A DNA stretch of 55,256 bases, taken from Fredinandcohnia humi. Its GTDB lineage: Bacteria; Bacillota; Bacilli; Bacillales; Bacillaceae_L. Position 1 is the stretch's first letter. The number at the start of each line of letters is the position of its first letter. The notes under the pieces are model-generated. The model saw nothing but the letters and a program-made list of their open reading frames with translations, made no database searches and had not been told where the DNA came from. The translations under genes and the position numbers were made by a program. Location: assembly GCF_001439915.1 (NCBI RefSeq), contig NZ_LMBW01000004.1:43566-98821 (forward strand), in the 5' to 3' direction. Below, piece by piece: positions 1 to 9,044 of this stretch.

Positions 1-66
1 GGCTAGGAAAGTCGTAAAAAGGGGTTGATTGGGACAGAAGTCAGTGGATTCGAACAATCCGAGTCC

Positions 67-98
67 AAAAGGGTCCTTGTTATAGACAGGATCCTTTT
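67..98. terminator. Hairpin terminator of an upstream gene
   Basis: An inverted repeat (AAAAGGGTCCTTG, then CAGGATCCTTTT) ends in a T-rich run. It probably terminates a gene lying before the window. The rest of the first 258 bases holds a second short palindrome (TTTGGAC/GTCCAAA) near 100-120 and no gene I can support. Confidence 0.55.
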
Positions 99-258
99 AT
101 TTGGACGCACTAAGTCCAAATGAAGAGTTGATACCAATACATGAAGCATAGGTGTGCCTCATTTTTAAAGGTATAGCACTTTGCTCCTTTCAAAGAAAAA
201 CACTTGCCGTAACCAAAGTATTCTAGTAATTTGAAACTAAGGTGAAAGTGGGGATGCT

Positions 259-1341
259 ATGAAAACTTTTATTTTGCGTACAGCAGGTTTGATGGTCCTT
301 TTGGGGTTGTTTTTTCTAAATGAAGAATCAACGCCAACCGCGTATTCCATCATCATTTGTGCGGCAGTCATGACTTTATATTTTTTTCTTACAATTACAC
401 CAAAGCCCGTTTATTTATATGTGGCCATAACCATTCTGCTGCTAGTTCTTGGGGTCATTGAAACAGGGAATCCATTTACATTTTTATTGCTGATGTTTGT
501 TGCTTTATTAGCTGCAAATCAGCTGGAAAGTAAACCATTTAAAGGGCTTATTGCTTTAACAGCAGCCTGTTTACTAGGTCTCTTTTTTATAATGGAAATT
601 GAAATGTCGGTGTATGTTTATATTCTCTTATTCTACCTTCTTGCCCTTCAGGTTAATGGGCTCTGGACAAAGCGGGAGGTACAACGCAGCTTGTATGAGG
701 AATTGCTTGGTGAATACCGCAAGCTAAAAAGGGTGGCGCTTGTTACGGAGGAGGAAGCTCGCTATCAGGAGAGGACGAAGATTGCTAGGGATATTCATGA
801 TTCGGTTGGGCATAAGCTTACGGCGCTATTAATGCAATTGGAGATTCTTTCGATTAAGCAAGGTCCTGAACATTATAATGAGTTAAAGGAACTGGCGAAA
901 GAAAGCTTAGAAGAAACCCGTTTCGCGGTCCGAACCTTAAAGGACAGGGAGCATGAGGGAATTGCAACGATTTTACAGCTGATTAAAAAGCTTGAGGCTG
1001 AAAGTCATATCATCGTTCAGTTTACAACAAAGCAAGGAATCCTCACAGAGCGACTTACAAATAAACAAAGTGTCATGCTATATCGTGTCATCCAGGAAGG
1101 ACTGACAAATGCAATGCGCCACGCCCATTCACGAGAGATACAGGTGGTACTTGGAAAAACGGCAGACGGGAATATGGAGTTTATCGTTAAAAACCGAATT
1201 CATAAGAAGGAACCATATAAAGAGGGGTTTGGTCTTACAAATATGCGAATGCGTGTTGAAGAATTAGCTGGAACATTAGCAGTCTATCAAACGGATGAAC
1301 AGTTTGTGATTAAAGGAAAGATTCCGTTAGTGAAAAGGTAA
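259..1341 (+). CDS. lnrJ: Sensor histidine kinase, NarL/DesK type (LnrJ-like)
   Basis: Membrane sensor kinase of a two-component system. Residues 1-135 form about five to six membrane segments. The HisKA_3 dimerisation domain carries RDIHDSVGHKL with the phospho-acceptor His180, and a HATPase domain follows with an N-box (EGLTNAMRHA, 280-289) and a glycine box (GFGLTNM, about 323-329). The regulator starts 16 bp downstream and an ABC-2 exporter follows. This is the gene order of B. subtilis lnrJKLMN (yfiJKLMN), which senses and removes membrane-active linear polyenes. The family call is firm; the ligand is inferred from gene order only. YvfT-like or DesK-like kinases are the alternative. The start is supported by a GTGGGGA ribosome site. 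Confidence 0.8.
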   Translation: MKTFILRTAGLMVLLGLFFLNEESTPTAYSIIICAAVMTLYFFLTITPKPVYLYVAITILLLVLGVIETGNPFTFLLLMFVALLAANQLESKPFKGLIALTAACLLGLFFIMEIEMSVYVYILLFYLLALQVNGLWTKREVQRSLYEELLGEYRKLKRVALVTEEEARYQERTKIARDIHDSVGHKLTALLMQLEILSIKQGPEHYNELKELAKESLEETRFAVRTLKDREHEGIATILQLIKKLEAESHIIVQFTTKQGILTERLTNKQSVMLYRVIQEGLTNAMRHAHSREIQVVLGKTADGNMEFIVKNRIHKKEPYKEGFGLTNMRMRVEELAGTLAVYQTDEQFVIKGKIPLVKR

Positions 1342-1356
1342 GGGAGGGGAACTTAC

Positions 1357-1986
1357 ATGTGGAATGTGTTGATTGTAGAAGACCAGTCAATTGTGAGACA
1401 GGGCTTGAAGTTAATGCTGCAACAGGACCAACAAATAAGGGTAGTAGCTGAGGCAGAAAACGGTGAAGAAGCAATCAAAAAGATGGAGGCACATCTGATT
1501 GATGTCGTGATGATGGACATTCGAATGCCGGTTATGAATGGTCTTGAAGCGACAAGAAAAATCAAGGAACGCTGGCCAAATGTGAAGATTTTAATTCTCA
1601 CGACCTTTAATGATGATGAATATGCAATCCAGGCATTAAAATATGGTGCCAATGCCTTTTTACTCAAAACATCAGATCAGAAAACATTGATAGATGCCGT
1701 CTATAGCTGCTTTCAAGGGGGGCTGCCGATTCATGAAGAGGTAATGGCGAAGGTGATGCCTCGGCTTTTACATAAGGTAGAGAAAAAGCTTGAATTGCCT
1801 TTGTCCGCTAGGGAATTGGATATTACCAGATTAGTAGGCGAAGGAAAGACGAATAAAGAAATTGCAGATGAATTATTTTTATCGATCGGTACGGTAAAAA
1901 ACCATATAACTCAGGTTTTGCATAAATTGGAGCTTCGTGACCGTACACAGTTAGCTATTTTTGCAATCAAAAATGATATTACATAA
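1357..1986 (+). CDS. lnrK: LuxR/NarL-family response regulator (LnrK-like)
   Basis: Cytoplasmic DNA-binding partner of the kinase just upstream. The receiver domain has the acidic pair E8/D9, phospho-acceptor D54 in VVMMDIRMP, and the conserved lysine in FLLKTS. A C-terminal LuxR-type helix-turn-helix (LSARELDITRLVGEGKTNKEIA and following) occupies about residues 145-205. An AGGGAGGGG ribosome site precedes the ATG. The exporter genes behind it are the expected target, by analogy with LnrK activating lnrLMN. A hairpin separates the two transcription units, so the exporter may have its own promoter. Confidence 0.85.
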   Translation: MWNVLIVEDQSIVRQGLKLMLQQDQQIRVVAEAENGEEAIKKMEAHLIDVVMMDIRMPVMNGLEATRKIKERWPNVKILILTTFNDDEYAIQALKYGANAFLLKTSDQKTLIDAVYSCFQGGLPIHEEVMAKVMPRLLHKVEKKLELPLSARELDITRLVGEGKTNKEIADELFLSIGTVKNHITQVLHKLELRDRTQLAIFAIKNDIT

Positions 1987-1989
1987 TAG

Positions 1990-2026
1990 AAATGGGTTAT
2001 CCAAACAGTAGCGGATAGCCCATTTT
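1990..2026 (+). terminator. Rho-independent terminator after the regulator
   Basis: ATGGGTTATCC pairs with GGATAGCCCAT across an 11-base loop and is followed by TTTT. It lies directly behind the regulator stop and separates the two-component genes from the exporter genes. Confidence 0.7.
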
Positions 2027-2134
2027 ACATTTATAAATGACTCAAGTCATGTTTTTTACTAAAACAAGTGACGCTAGACAGTGCTGTGCGGGGTCACGAA
2101 TGTCTATGATAAGACTATAAAGGGGGCTGACGGA

Positions 2135-3067
2135 ATGTTGGAGATTATTGATTTATCGAAGAAATATAAGCAAAAGTTTGCGGCACAAGGAATTAATATG
2201 TTTTTAGAAAAAGGCGAGATTGTTGGACTATTGGGTCCGAATGGGGCGGGGAAATCGACGACAATTTCCATGCTTTCATCATTAGTTGTTCCGACTTCTG
2301 GTGACGTACGGTTAATGAATGAAAGTACAATTAAACATCCGCAGAACATCCGTAAAATTTTAGGAGTGGTTCCTCAGGAAATTGCTCTGTATACAGATTT
2401 ATCTGCGGAAGAAAATTTACGTTTTTTTGGAGAGATTTATCGGCTAACGGGTGCTGGGTTGAAACAGCGAATTGAAGAGGTATTGGAGCAAATTGGCTTA
2501 ACCGACCGAAGAAAGGATCTTGTGAAGACTTTTTCGGGTGGTATGAAAAGAAGGCTGAATATAGGGGTGGCCTTGCTGCATAATCCAGAAATCATCATTA
2601 TGGATGAGCCGACTGTCGGGATTGACCCACAATCTCGAAACTATATTTTAGAAACCGTAAAGCGTCTTAATAAAGAACGTGGAATGACCGTTTTATATAC
2701 GAGTCATTACATGGAGGAAGTCGAGTTCTTATGTGACCGGATTTATATTATGGATAAAGGTCATATTATTGCGTCTGGTACAAAGGACGAGTTAAAGAAT
2801 ATATTATCCTCTGAAAATACAATTTCTATCAAGGTAGAGCGGGCAAAAGAGGAATTTATTCAGCTGCTTGAAGTGGATTCAACTGTTCGTCAGGTAAAGG
2901 TACAGGACCGTGATGTCACTGTTATTGTTCCAAAGGAGTATAATCTGTTCCAAAAAATTTCCCAATTTGCTGAAGAAACAGGAACAGCATTAATTTCAGT
3001 TGAAGTAAAAGCACCGACACTTGAAGATGTATTCCTTCATCTGACAGGTAGAGCGTTAAGAGACTAG
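2135..3067 (+). CDS. lnrL: ABC-2 exporter ATP-binding protein (LnrL-like)
   Basis: ATPase subunit driving a two-permease ABC-2 exporter. The Walker A motif is GPNGAGKST (34-42), the signature is TFSGGMKRR, Walker B is IIIMDEPT and the switch histidine lies in YTSHYMEE. The C-terminal 80 residues form the accessory domain usual for drug and lipid exporter ATPases. The ATG at 2135 is chosen over an in-frame upstream start because an AGGGGGC ribosome site lies 8 bases before it; this gives 310 residues, the length of LnrL. It is followed by two permease genes. Linearmycin-type resistance is the best guess; a bacitracin or lantibiotic exporter is possible. Confidence 0.85.
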   Translation: MLEIIDLSKKYKQKFAAQGINMFLEKGEIVGLLGPNGAGKSTTISMLSSLVVPTSGDVRLMNESTIKHPQNIRKILGVVPQEIALYTDLSAEENLRFFGEIYRLTGAGLKQRIEEVLEQIGLTDRRKDLVKTFSGGMKRRLNIGVALLHNPEIIIMDEPTVGIDPQSRNYILETVKRLNKERGMTVLYTSHYMEEVEFLCDRIYIMDKGHIIASGTKDELKNILSSENTISIKVERAKEEFIQLLEVDSTVRQVKVQDRDVTVIVPKEYNLFQKISQFAEETGTALISVEVKAPTLEDVFLHLTGRALRD

Positions 3068-3078
3068 GGGGTGAAGCA

Positions 3079-4338
3079 ATGATTATTCCATTTATAAAAA
3101 AGGATCTATTAATATTACTTCGCAATCCACAGTCATTACTAACTTTAGTTCTAATGCCACTTATCCTTATTGCGATTCTTGGCTTTGCCTTAGGTGGGGT
3201 AATAAGTGGTGATGCAGAAGCGATTTCCGTCAAGGTCGCCTTCATTGATCATAGTGATGAACAAAAGGATATCGATGCTTTCTATGAAAAGGTAAAGGCC
3301 AAAGGACTGCCTCTGGAAGCAGAAACTGCGTTAATCCAAGGAGCTAATCAGCTTCGTCCTATTCAGACATTGCTAGAAGATGTGTTTGGTAGTAAGGAAT
3401 TAAAAGAAATTGTCGAGCTTGAGCAGGTTGAGTCAGAGAAACTAAATGACATTAAAAATGATGACAGTTATTCTGCTGTCATTGAGATCCCTGAGCATTT
3501 TACATTAGGTATTCTTACCTCGGCTTTACTTGATGAATCTTCTACTTCGACAATCAAGCTTTATAAAAATGAAGCAAAAGAGATTTTTCCAAAAATAGTG
3601 GAGGATATCCTTGTGAATTTTCAAAAGCAGATGACGTCTATGACTGTAATTGGAAAAGCAGGAATCCAGTTAGAGGAGGTAGGTAGTAAAAATCTAGGAA
3701 AAATTGAAACAGTAACAGAACGAGAACCAATCAACGCCTTGCAATACTATTCTGTCGGGATGAGTGTCATGTTTATTATGTTTATTGCCTCTAGTCTAAG
3801 TTCATTTGCCTATCGTGAAAAACAGTTACAGGTGTTCAACCGTATTATTTTATCAAATACGTCAAGATGGTCTTATTTGGGAGGTATTTTTTTCTCAGTC
3901 ATGATCATTGCAATGGTTCAGCAAGCGATTTTATATGGTGTTACCTCTCTTGTATTTGATGTTATTTGGAAGGATCTTCTCGGGTTTTTCCTCGTTAATT
4001 TGTCATTATGCTTTGCGATTGGTGGAGTCGGAGCATTGTTAACAGCATTAAACTTCCGTATAGACTCTGAAGGAGTGTCGAACTTTTTTGGGAATGTCAT
4101 GGTTGCGATTTTTGCCTTTTTAGGTGGCAGCTTTACGCCGATTGGCGAAACTACATCGTTAATCGGGATGTTGGGCAATTATACGCCAAATGGTGCAGGT
4201 ATGGCTTCATTATTGCAACTGCTACAAGGAGTGGAGCTTTCGGCTATTTCCCATCATATCTTTTATTTGGTTGGCTTTGGTTTGGTGATGCTGACAGCTG
4301 CTGTTTTTAGTTTTCCGAAAAGAGGTGATGCCATATGA
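3079..4338 (+). CDS. lnrM: ABC-2 type permease, first subunit (LnrM-like)
   Basis: Membrane subunit of the exporter. One N-terminal membrane helix (about 20-42) is followed by an extracytoplasmic loop of about 180 residues and then five helices, the ABC2_membrane_3 layout. The loop is acidic and helical. The gene starts 11 bp after the ATPase gene with a GGGGGTG ribosome site, and its stop overlaps the start of the second permease, pointing to coupled translation. It is slightly longer than B. subtilis LnrM. The substrate cannot be read from the sequence. Confidence 0.8.
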   Translation: MIIPFIKKDLLILLRNPQSLLTLVLMPLILIAILGFALGGVISGDAEAISVKVAFIDHSDEQKDIDAFYEKVKAKGLPLEAETALIQGANQLRPIQTLLEDVFGSKELKEIVELEQVESEKLNDIKNDDSYSAVIEIPEHFTLGILTSALLDESSTSTIKLYKNEAKEIFPKIVEDILVNFQKQMTSMTVIGKAGIQLEEVGSKNLGKIETVTEREPINALQYYSVGMSVMFIMFIASSLSSFAYREKQLQVFNRIILSNTSRWSYLGGIFFSVMIIAMVQQAILYGVTSLVFDVIWKDLLGFFLVNLSLCFAIGGVGALLTALNFRIDSEGVSNFFGNVMVAIFAFLGGSFTPIGETTSLIGMLGNYTPNGAGMASLLQLLQGVELSAISHHIFYLVGFGLVMLTAAVFSFPKRGDAI

Positions 4339-5447
4339 TCAGTATTTTACAGGCAAAGTTTAGATTATTTTTGAGAAAGCCAATGCTTCTGATTGGCATG
4401 ACCGTGATGAGTATTGTCTTTGCCCTGTTATTAGGTGCAGCAAATTATTCATCGATCAATGTACCCATCTATACAGATATCAATAACATCGAAGAAACAC
4501 CACTTTGGAAGGATTTAAATAAAACGCAAGGGTTTGAATTTACACTAGTGACAAAGGACGAAGCTAAGAAAATGGTTAGTGAAGGTGATGCTGAGGCCGC
4601 TGTGAAGCTAGAGGAGGACTCCTACACAATCGTTATTGTGACGGAGACATCCAATCTTCATCTATTAGACAGCTATCTTCAAACCTTTTATGGGGACATT
4701 TTAATGAAAGATAAAATTAAGGAGGCAACAGCCACAAGTGCCCACGTCGATTCGAATGCGATTTTAGATGAATTAAAAGAAAAGGAAGAGAACCCGTTAT
4801 TCAAGATTCAGACTGCTTCCTTCCGTGGCGATGATGCGGTGATCATTGATAACCAGCTACAGACGATCTTTGGGTTTACATTATTCTTTGTTATTTACAC
4901 CATTTCCTATAATGTCCACAACATTTTACAGGAGAAGACATGGGGAGTATGGGACCGGATGATTTTATCCCCTTTAAAAAAATGGGAGATGTATGCAGGC
5001 AATTTAGTTTATAGCTTCCTCATGGGATATGTTCAGGTTGCTCTCATCTTTTTAGTGTTCCGGTATGCCGTTGGGGTGGAGTTTTACGGGGGATTTGGAA
5101 AAACATTAATCGTCTTAATCCCATATGTGTTCTCAATTGTCGCATTGGCACTGTTTTTAGCCAGTATTGTAAAAAGTACGCAGCAATTCAATGCGATTAT
5201 TTCACTTGTATCGGTCTCCTTGTCAATGCTAGGTGGAGCCTATTGGCCATTGGAAATTGTCAGCTCAGACTTTTTATTGAAGGTATCGGATTTTGTGCCA
5301 ATTAAACATGGAATGGAGGGCTTAAAAGCCGCTACCATTTATGGAGCCTCAATGAGTGAATTACTATACCCAATCAGCATTCTGACATTAATGGGAGTAG
5401 TGTTAATCGGAATCGGAATTAATGTCATGGAACGGAAAAACACATAA
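4335..5447 (+). CDS. lnrN: ABC-2 type permease, second subunit (LnrN-like)
   Basis: Partner permease with the same topology as its neighbour: an N-terminal helix, a long external loop (about residues 40-190) and a C-terminal bundle of five to six helices. The conserved stretch [19 protein letters not shown] matches the coupling-helix region of ABC-2 permeases. The ATGA overlap with the first permease gene indicates that the two subunits are made together and probably form a heterodimer on the ATPase. Last gene of the operon; a perfect hairpin terminator follows. Confidence 0.8.
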   Translation: MISILQAKFRLFLRKPMLLIGMTVMSIVFALLLGAANYSSINVPIYTDINNIEETPLWKDLNKTQGFEFTLVTKDEAKKMVSEGDAEAAVKLEEDSYTIVIVTETSNLHLLDSYLQTFYGDILMKDKIKEATATSAHVDSNAILDELKEKEENPLFKIQTASFRGDDAVIIDNQLQTIFGFTLFFVIYTISYNVHNILQEKTWGVWDRMILSPLKKWEMYAGNLVYSFLMGYVQVALIFLVFRYAVGVEFYGGFGKTLIVLIPYVFSIVALALFLASIVKSTQQFNAIISLVSVSLSMLGGAYWPLEIVSSDFLLKVSDFVPIKHGMEGLKAATIYGASMSELLYPISILTLMGVVLIGIGINVMERKNT

Positions 5448-5460
5448 TTATGGGTAGAAA

Positions 5461-5489
5461 AAAGGCAGGGACTATCAGTCCCTGCCTTT
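5461..5489 (+). terminator. Terminator of the exporter operon
   Basis: A perfect 13-bp stem (AAAGGCAGGGACT with AGTCCCTGCCTTT) with a 3-base loop lies 13 bases after the last permease gene. It also forms one end of the dispersed repeat that follows. Confidence 0.75.
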
Positions 5490-5660
5490 CGTTCGTCGTA
5501 GGGTCGGGTCATTATTTCCGCAAAATATGGGTAAAATTGAATATTGAATGTTTTATCAAATGCGCCTTGGCGTATTTGCGCCCAGATTTTTTCGATCCTG
5601 CTCGAAAAATTACCTTTGAAAATCTGTGGCATCCGCCGGAGGCTTTAACTTGATTCAGCC
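5490..5660 (-). repeat. Dispersed intergenic repeat ([11 protein letters not shown]-type)
   Basis: A non-coding repeat of about 170 bp. On the minus strand it contains GCCTCCGGCGGATGCCACAG and the run down to TTTTCGAGCAG, nearly identical to 55146-55191 on the plus strand. It also carries small inner palindromes (CGCCTTGGCG; TTTTTCGA...TCGAAAAA). Reading it as protein gives [11 protein letters not shown], which is likely a by-product of the repeat and not a gene. Such elements recur between genes in Bacillaceae. Confidence 0.65.
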
Positions 5661-5763
5661 TGGGTTTGAATCCCAACTGGATTAGTTACTCTTATTGCAT
5701 TTGGCCCCACTAATAGAAGTGGGTGACTTCAGCTGAATAAAGTTAAAAAGGAGAAATGGCGGT

Positions 5764-6999
5764 ATGGGGTATTATGATCAGGATTATGAAAATCAGAGGT
5801 CTAGACGTAGAGGAGGCCGTGGTAGTTGGTTTTTATCGGCATTTATTGGAGCGATTATAGGGGCATTGCTTGTCATTGTTCTCTTACCGACATTGTCAAA
5901 ATATCATTTACTTCCATATGGGGAGAATGCCACCCCGGAAGAGGTGAATGGGCTAGATGATGTGGAGAAAAAAGCACCTATTACCGGAGAAAGTGTCCAG
6001 CAGACAATTAACGTAAATGTGACGTCTGAAATCATCAATGCTGTGAACCGTGTTAGTGAAGCAGTTGTGGGGATTGTTAATCTTCAGCAAACGAATTTTT
6101 GGTCGGAGGAAGCCACTGCAGCTGGAACAGGATCTGGGGTTGTATATAAAAAAGGAAATGGCAAGGCATTTATCGTTACGAATCACCATGTTATCGAAGG
6201 AGCTTCAGATATAGAAGTAAGCTTAAGTGATGGGTCACGGGTGAAGGGAAGATTACTTGGGAGTGATATTTGGACGGATTTGGCGGTGATTGAAATTGAC
6301 GCAAGCCATGTAGAAATGATTGCCCAATTTGGGAACTCCGATTATATTAATCTAGGCGAGCCGGTCATTGCCATTGGAAATCCGTTGGGACTCGAATTTT
6401 CCGGGTCTGTCACACAAGGAATTATTTCTGGCTTAAATCGGACGATTCCGGTTGATATCAATCAGGATGGAGTGCCTGATTGGAATGCTGAGGTCATGCA
6501 AACCGATGCAGCGATAAATCCAGGGAATAGTGGAGGAGCGCTTGTGAATATCAAGGGCGAAGTAATCGGCATAAATTCGATGAAAATTGCACAGGAAGCG
6601 GTCGAAGGAATTGGTCTTTCAATTCCCATCACAAGTGCAAAGCCTATTATTGAAGATCTTGAACTATATGGTGAGGTGAAACGACCATTTATGGGAGTGG
6701 GACAACTTCGGTCACTAAGTGAAATCTCCTCCTATCATCGTATGCAAACCTTACATCTGCCAAATGACATAACAGGGGGAGTAGCTGTTTTGGAAGTGGT
6801 ACGAAATTCACCGGCATCGCAAGCGGGATTACGAGAGCTTGATGTGATCGTGGAATTAGACGGTAAAAAAATTTCATCTGTGGTTGAACTGAGGAAGCAT
6901 TTATACAAAAAATCGGTAGGAGACACAATGGAGGTACTATTCTACCGAGCGGGTGAAAAACAAAAGGCAACAATAAAATTGGTAAGCGAATCGATGTAG
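5764..6999 (+). CDS. htrC: Membrane-anchored HtrA/DegP-type serine protease (HtrC/YyxA)
   Basis: Quality-control protease facing the cell exterior. It has a basic cytoplasmic N-terminus, one membrane helix (22-44), a trypsin-like domain with catalytic H142 (TNHHV), D172 (TDLAV) and S256 (NPGNSGG), and one C-terminal PDZ domain (about 305-405). Its length is that of B. subtilis YyxA/HtrC. In B. subtilis it lies between walJ and rlmH; here rlmH still follows but the exporter operon sits on the upstream side, so the wal operon is separated or outside the window. The ribosome site AAGGAGA is about 10 bases from the ATG. Confidence 0.92.
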   Translation: MGYYDQDYENQRSRRRGGRGSWFLSAFIGAIIGALLVIVLLPTLSKYHLLPYGENATPEEVNGLDDVEKKAPITGESVQQTINVNVTSEIINAVNRVSEAVVGIVNLQQTNFWSEEATAAGTGSGVVYKKGNGKAFIVTNHHVIEGASDIEVSLSDGSRVKGRLLGSDIWTDLAVIEIDASHVEMIAQFGNSDYINLGEPVIAIGNPLGLEFSGSVTQGIISGLNRTIPVDINQDGVPDWNAEVMQTDAAINPGNSGGALVNIKGEVIGINSMKIAQEAVEGIGLSIPITSAKPIIEDLELYGEVKRPFMGVGQLRSLSEISSYHRMQTLHLPNDITGGVAVLEVVRNSPASQAGLRELDVIVELDGKKISSVVELRKHLYKKSVGDTMEVLFYRAGEKQKATIKLVSESM

Positions 7000-7007
7000 A
7001 AATCGTA

Positions 7008-7038
7008 AACAGGAGAGTGAGGATTCTCCTGTTTTTTT
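7008..7038 (+). terminator. Terminator of htrC
   Basis: AACAGGAGA and TCTCCTGTT form a perfect 9-bp stem followed by seven or more T residues, 9 bases after the protease stop codon. Confidence 0.85.
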
Positions 7039-7054
7039 GTGGACAAATTTTCCC

Positions 7055-7219
7055 CGCATTAACGGGCAGTAACCCCCCTGGGTATAACTGCCCGCAAAAG
7101 CCCGATTAAAAGGGACAAAGACTAAGAACGCCACGTCCTGTAGCAACGTCTTTGTGACCCACATCATGTGTGCCTCAACTAACAATCAGTGGGGGATAAA
7201 GAAAACCCCCACTGATTGA
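7055..7219 (+). repeat. Dispersed intergenic repeat with three palindromes
   Basis: No gene lies here. The stretch has a CGGGCAGT/ACTGCCCG palindrome near 7063-7096, a module (AAAGACTAAGAACGCCACGT onward, to about 7160) that recurs with few changes at 55198-55245, and a perfect 13-bp hairpin (CAATCAGTGGGGG at 7183-7195, CCCCCACTGATTG at 7206-7218). It is a composite of repeat modules also seen at the right end of the window. Confidence 0.6.
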
Positions 7220-7340
7220 AGTTTCACTTTATATGTTAAAATGGGTAAGATAAGAACATGTGGATAATGAAAAATAATGTGAAAAAGTTATACCCATAAA
7301 TCACAAGTGGTTGTGGGTAAGATAGATGGAGGAAGTAAAA

Positions 7341-7496
7341 ATGATTAAATGTTGTGAAGAACATATTGAATTAGCGTTAGATATGGTGGTTGATGAACAT
7401 GAGGTTGCACCGATTATGACGAAAATTGAAGATGGAAACTTATCAACAACCTGTGAATTTTGTCAAAATAAGGCGGTATATGTTGTAGGGAACTAA
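7341..7496 (+). CDS. yyzF: CxxH/CxxC small protein (YyzF-like)
   Basis: A 51-residue protein beginning MIKCCEEHIELALDMV and ending with CEFCQNKAVYVVGN. The CCEEH and CEFC pairs form a putative four-ligand zinc site, the hallmark of the CxxH/CxxC protein family found beside rlmH in Bacillales. A GGAGGAAG ribosome site stands 6 bases before the ATG. It lies between htrC and rlmH, where B. subtilis has yyzF. Function is unknown; a small zinc-binding regulator or chaperone is a guess. Confidence 0.8.
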   Translation: MIKCCEEHIELALDMVVDEHEVAPIMTKIEDGNLSTTCEFCQNKAVYVVGN

Positions 7497-7589
7497 TATT
7501 CCCATACAAGATGTGGATAGAAAATGTGGATATGTGGATAAGTTTTGTGGATAACATGTTTGTATGATGTGAGTGGAGTGGGGATAAGT

Positions 7590-8069
7590 GTGAACATCAC
7601 AATTGTGACAATTGGAAAACTGAAAGAAAAATATTTGATCCATGGGATCAATGAATACCTAAAACGATTAACAGCTTATGCGAAAGTGGAAATTGTGGAG
7701 CTTGCTGACGAAAAGGCGCCGGAAAATCTAAGCGTTACAGAAATGGAGCAGGTGAAACAAAAAGAGGGTGAGCGAATTCTTGCAAAGCTTTCGGACGACA
7801 CTCATGTAATTGCTTTAGCAATTGATGGCAAAATGAAATCCTCTGAACAGCTAGCAGCGGATATTGATAACCTAGCAACCTACGGAAAAAGCAAAATTGC
7901 CTTTGTCATCGGTGGATCGCTAGGATTAAGCAAGGATGTCATGAAGCGGGCAAATGATACCCTGTCATTTTCAAAAATGACCTTCCCACATCAATTGATG
8001 CGATTGATTTTGGTCGAGCAGGTGTATCGGGCTTATCGGATTAATAGGGGGGAACCATACCATAAGTAA
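7590..8069 (+). CDS. rlmH: 23S rRNA (pseudouridine1915-N3) methyltransferase RlmH
   Basis: SPOUT-family enzyme that methylates pseudouridine 1915 in helix 69 of 23S rRNA, using S-adenosylmethionine. The 159 residues show the typical start [15 protein letters not shown], the knot motif [10 protein letters not shown], and the invariant end [13 protein letters not shown] ... [11 protein letters not shown]. The GTG start is chosen because it gives the exact family length; two extra start-like codons upstream are ignored. The last codons (GEPYHK plus stop) form the attachment-like site described below, homologous in position to the SCC integration site in staphylococcal orfX/rlmH. Confidence 0.95.
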   Translation: MNITIVTIGKLKEKYLIHGINEYLKRLTAYAKVEIVELADEKAPENLSVTEMEQVKQKEGERILAKLSDDTHVIALAIDGKMKSSEQLAADIDNLATYGKSKIAFVIGGSLGLSKDVMKRANDTLSFSKMTFPHQLMRLILVEQVYRAYRINRGEPYHK

Positions 8070-8082
8070 ATGAGGTTTTTTA
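8049..8082 (+). other. SCC-like attachment site in the rlmH 3' end (site 1)
   Basis: Thirty-four bases running from the GEPYHK codons through the stop codon to a run of six T, beginning GGGGAACCATACCATAAGTA. An identical copy lies at 13033-13066. Staphylococcal SCC elements insert at the same codons of rlmH, using a core close to GAAGCRTATCATAAGTGATG followed by CGGTTTTT. The assignment is by position and sequence resemblance. Confidence 0.8.
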
Positions 8083-8087
8083 TGAAA

Positions 8088-8120
8088 AAGCCGATTTCCT
8101 GCGATTGAACTCGGCTTTAT
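8088..8120 (+). terminator. Terminator after rlmH
   Basis: AAGCCGA pairs with TCGGCTT over a 16-base loop, 19 bases after the rlmH stop and directly beyond the attachment-like site. Confidence 0.5.
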
Positions 8121-8136
8121 TACGTAGCAAATATTA

Positions 8137-8887
8137 AGTTCGTTAGGATTAGTTGTACAAATCGCATATTTTCCGAGAATTTCCTCACCGTTAGATAAAA
8201 CTAATTTAATATGATCATATTCAACTGGGACAATTTGTTTTACTGCTGTACGTGTTTGAACCTGAACACCTCCCATGACTGCTTTATTGTGGAGTTGGTC
8301 GATAATCGTTTGCCGGCCGACATCTAGATAATGTACACCGCCCATTACAGTCTTCAAATGGGATACAATTAATTTTGCGCTCACCTTTTCAGGAGCATGG
8401 CAATATGTCGCAAGTCTACCTAGTAGATATAGTAATGACTGCACTCTTTTAGATAGTGCTGTTTAATTAACCCATTGATGGAATGTTTGCTCAGCAAACT
8501 TTTTAGGATCAAGACTATTCATTTTAACTAAAACTGTGATCCATTCCATTCATTCCTTCCAATTCAATAACCTTGTTGAAAAAAGTCCTGAAGGAGTGAA
8601 AGGTGCGGCATATTCCATATTGTTTTCAACTAAAATACCACCTAATTTAGGCGATTTCCCATTCAGTTTAATACCAAATTCTTCGAGAATGGATTTGGCT
8701 TTTCCTTTTTTATAAAAGGCATGGGGGCCTAGATTAAAATACTGGTGATGAATCTTATTTGTTCGACCCCTCCCGCCAACATTTTACCCTTTCCTAGTAT
8801 CAATATAGACAAATCGGTTTTAGTTAAATAATTAGCTGCCACATATCCTGCTAATCCACCACCGACAATATCCCATTTTTGAGTCAT
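8137..8887 (-). pseudogene. Decayed FAD-dependent oxidoreductase (phytoene-desaturase/amine-oxidase type)
   Basis: Remains of one flavoprotein gene. The intact start, preceded by AAAGGAGG, reads MTQKWDIVGGGLAGYVAA, a dinucleotide-binding GxGxxG segment. The middle (about 8460-8713) reads ILEEFGIKLNGKSPKLGGIL with an internal stop, and a third segment (to about 8140) reads VGRQTIIDQLHNKAVMGGVQ and GEEILGKYAICTTNPNEL. At least two frame changes and one stop separate these pieces, and the reading stops matching the family about 55 bases from the rlmH attachment site. The 3' end is therefore probably cut off by the insertion boundary. It cannot make a working enzyme. Confidence 0.75.
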
Positions 8888-9044
8888 AAGAAAACCTCCT
8901 TTTGTTATTTCATAACTCAAGACGACGAAGGGTGAAGATATGTGACAATATTTCATTTGAATTTCCAGTATCACTGTTTATCATACGTTACATTAATAAG
9001 AAGTTTGCTGGATTTACCTGTCCACTATAAACAGCTGAAATTTA

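Noticed and set aside
7971-8444. Minus-strand frame of 157 codons running into rlmH
   Set aside because: Only the part beyond about 8140 is oxidoreductase sequence; the rest is antisense to the rlmH end.
8976-8998. Reverse-strand AACGTATGATAAACA similar to site 2
   Set aside because: Opposite orientation and only about 11 matching bases; likely chance.
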